Source of the DNA: Thamnocephalis sphaerospora
Taxonomy: Eukaryota > Zoopagomycota > Zoopagomycetes > Zoopagales > Sigmoideomycetaceae
DNA: 32,811 nucleotides
NCBI GenBank assembly: GCA_003614735.1
Contig: KZ992543.1
Location: 1 to 32,811 of the forward strand
Direction of reading: 5' to 3'
Of the stretch, positions 31,889 through 32,811 are shown piece by piece (position 1 is the first letter of the stretch; every line of letters begins with the position of its first letter). Position numbers and translations under genes: made by a program. Under the pieces are notes generated by a model. The model was not told the origin of the DNA. It made no database searches and saw nothing but the letters and a program-made list of their open reading frames with translations.

Positions 31889-32811
31889 CTAAGAATTCGT
31901 GTTGAGTTCGGTGGCATTCCTGTGGGATATGCTGGAAGAGCGCGAAACAGGTGCCTGTGGCGGTTGAGAGCGGCTATCCGGTCGTGCAATGGCACCAAGC
32001 CTCATGTCCTGCTGAAGTCCACCGTTGATGCCGTCACCGAGTACCCTTTGGTTCAGATCCGGGAAGCGCTCGCTACACTGGCCGTCGACGTCGTCAAACA
32101 TGGACTGGTACAAAGCCAAGTCGCCAGCGCCGCCATCGGCACCACCACCCCATGGATAGAGCATTTCGCTAGCAACCATAGAGTGAGGCCGAGTCGAAAA
32201 GAGCATAGGCGACGGTGAGGAAGGTGCTTGGCCGTCCGGCTCGCCAAATGCGTGGGTATGGCGCATTATGTCGTCGCTGTTGTTACGTCGGTGCTGCTGG
32301 GAAAGTGATGTTGGGCGGCTGCTGCGACCACGGCGACGGCGATTGCGACCTCCACCAGCGACCGATTGGTCGTTGGCATCATCCGCCATACTGCTGGGGT
32401 CTCCGCTGCTGTAGCTTGCGCTGCTGCCCAGCTGCCCCAGCATCGAGCCAATATTGCCATCAAGCGCGCTTGAAAACAGCGACGTATTCTGCGTGTTGGA
32501 TGCTGCATAGCTGGTCATCGGATCGTGTAGGCTGGCAAGCAGCGCTAGCTCATCACCAGGCCCAAAGATGGGTGGCTGTCCATGTCTAGCGGCAGCAACA
32601 CTACCGTCCGGTCCTGAATCGTGTAACCCAGCTGGAATCGGTGATGGCGCATAGGCACCTACAGGTGGGAACAAGTCCGAATAGGCATCAGAAAACGGCA
32701 GGCCGTTTACGGTACTGGCGGGCAGCGGACTTGGGTTCAGTGGTGACGATGTCAGCTCAACGCCAAAGTCGCGATGGCCACGCCAGACATCAGCCGCGCT
32801 GCGATCGCCCG
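31889..32811 (-). CDS. C-terminal part of an unidentified low-complexity protein (runs off the right edge)
   Basis: The minus-strand frame is open from the window edge (32811) to a stop at 31889, about 307 codons, with no start needed inside. The part nearest the edge reads AADVWRGHRDFGVELTSSPL, then PFSDAYSDLFPPVGAYAPSP. The rest is Ser/Gly/Asp/Asn-rich with a basic cluster (GRNRRRRGRSSR) followed by SLSQQHRRNNSDD, and later YPWGGGADGG and FDDVDGQCSERFPDLN. There is no catalytic motif or membrane segment. Composition fits a disordered C-terminal region of a regulatory or nucleic-acid-associated protein, but the family cannot be named from this fragment. It converges on OGG1, with only 130 nt between the stop codons. 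Confidence 0.55.
   Translation of the reverse strand, partial: GDRSAADVWRGHRDFGVELTSSPLNPSPLPASTVNGLPFSDAYSDLFPPVGAYAPSPIPAGLHDSGPDGSVAAARHGQPPIFGPGDELALLASLHDPMTSYAASNTQNTSLFSSALDGNIGSMLGQLGSSASYSSGDPSSMADDANDQSVAGGGRNRRRRGRSSRPTSLSQQHRRNNSDDIMRHTHAFGEPDGQAPSSPSPMLFSTRPHSMVASEMLYPWGGGADGGAGDLALYQSMFDDVDGQCSERFPDLNQRVLGDGINGGLQQDMRLGAIARPDSRSQPPQAPVSRSSSISHRNATELNTNS

Noticed and set aside
1-32811. Search for transposons, virus-like elements or a novel defence or biosynthetic system
   Set aside because: No transposase, integrase, reverse transcriptase, capsid or terminal-repeat signal was recognised. The genes are scattered housekeeping functions with no shared operon-like logic.

Overview
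The window looks like a nuclear stretch of a GC-rich, intron-rich fungal genome. It holds 14 protein genes, about one per 2.3 kb. Thirteen start inside the window, and one runs off the right edge. A velvet regulator, an Rxt2-like Rpd3L subunit and the WW/NWRRN small protein point to fungi. The many short introns (about 67, mostly 60-100 nt, usually with a CTAAC/CTGAC-type branch site 15-35 nt before the acceptor) argue against a budding yeast. Phylum cannot be fixed by eye: a basidiomycete or an early-diverging (for example zoopagomycete-like) lineage would both fit.

Layout, left to right: REI1-like 60S biogenesis factor (+, 177-2055); about 4 kb without a recognisable gene, with a TATA box and pyrimidine-rich leader; VelB-like velvet protein (+, 6041-7170); SNW/Prp45 splicing factor (+, 8061-10267); proteasome beta-1 PRE3 (+, 10674-11680); a small single-span membrane protein (-, 11890-12534); SUB2 RNA helicase (-, 12875-14312); TIM44 (+, 15661-17534); mitochondrial ribosomal uS14m (-, 17798-18097); CLF1/Crooked-neck splicing factor (+, 18286-21223); Rxt2-like protein (+, 21576-22982); prefoldin subunit 3 (+, 23138-24152); about 2.9 kb of pyrimidine-rich, microsatellite-bearing leader; Psr1-type CTD-like phosphatase (+, 27077-28756); OGG1 8-oxoguanine glycosylase (+, 29993-31758); and the 3' part of a low-complexity protein gene (-, 31889-edge).

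The genes are mostly core housekeeping functions and do not form one pathway. Three act in or next to the spliceosome (SNW/Prp45, Clf1, Sub2), and two belong to mitochondrial biogenesis (Tim44, uS14m). The gene models below were joined by hand using splice consensus and reading phase. In every complete model the exon lengths sum to a multiple of three and the joined frame follows known family motifs, but none has been checked against transcripts.

I found no tRNA, rRNA, CRISPR array, transposon or virus-like element, and no evidence of a novel multi-gene system. The most interesting points are gene-structure features: a 27-nt OGG1 exon carrying the catalytic lysine, a PRE3 intron placed exactly at the propeptide/Thr1 junction, a probable GC-AG intron in CLF1, a small uncharacterised membrane protein with a well-conserved look, and very long pyrimidine-rich leaders before the velvet and Psr1-like genes.
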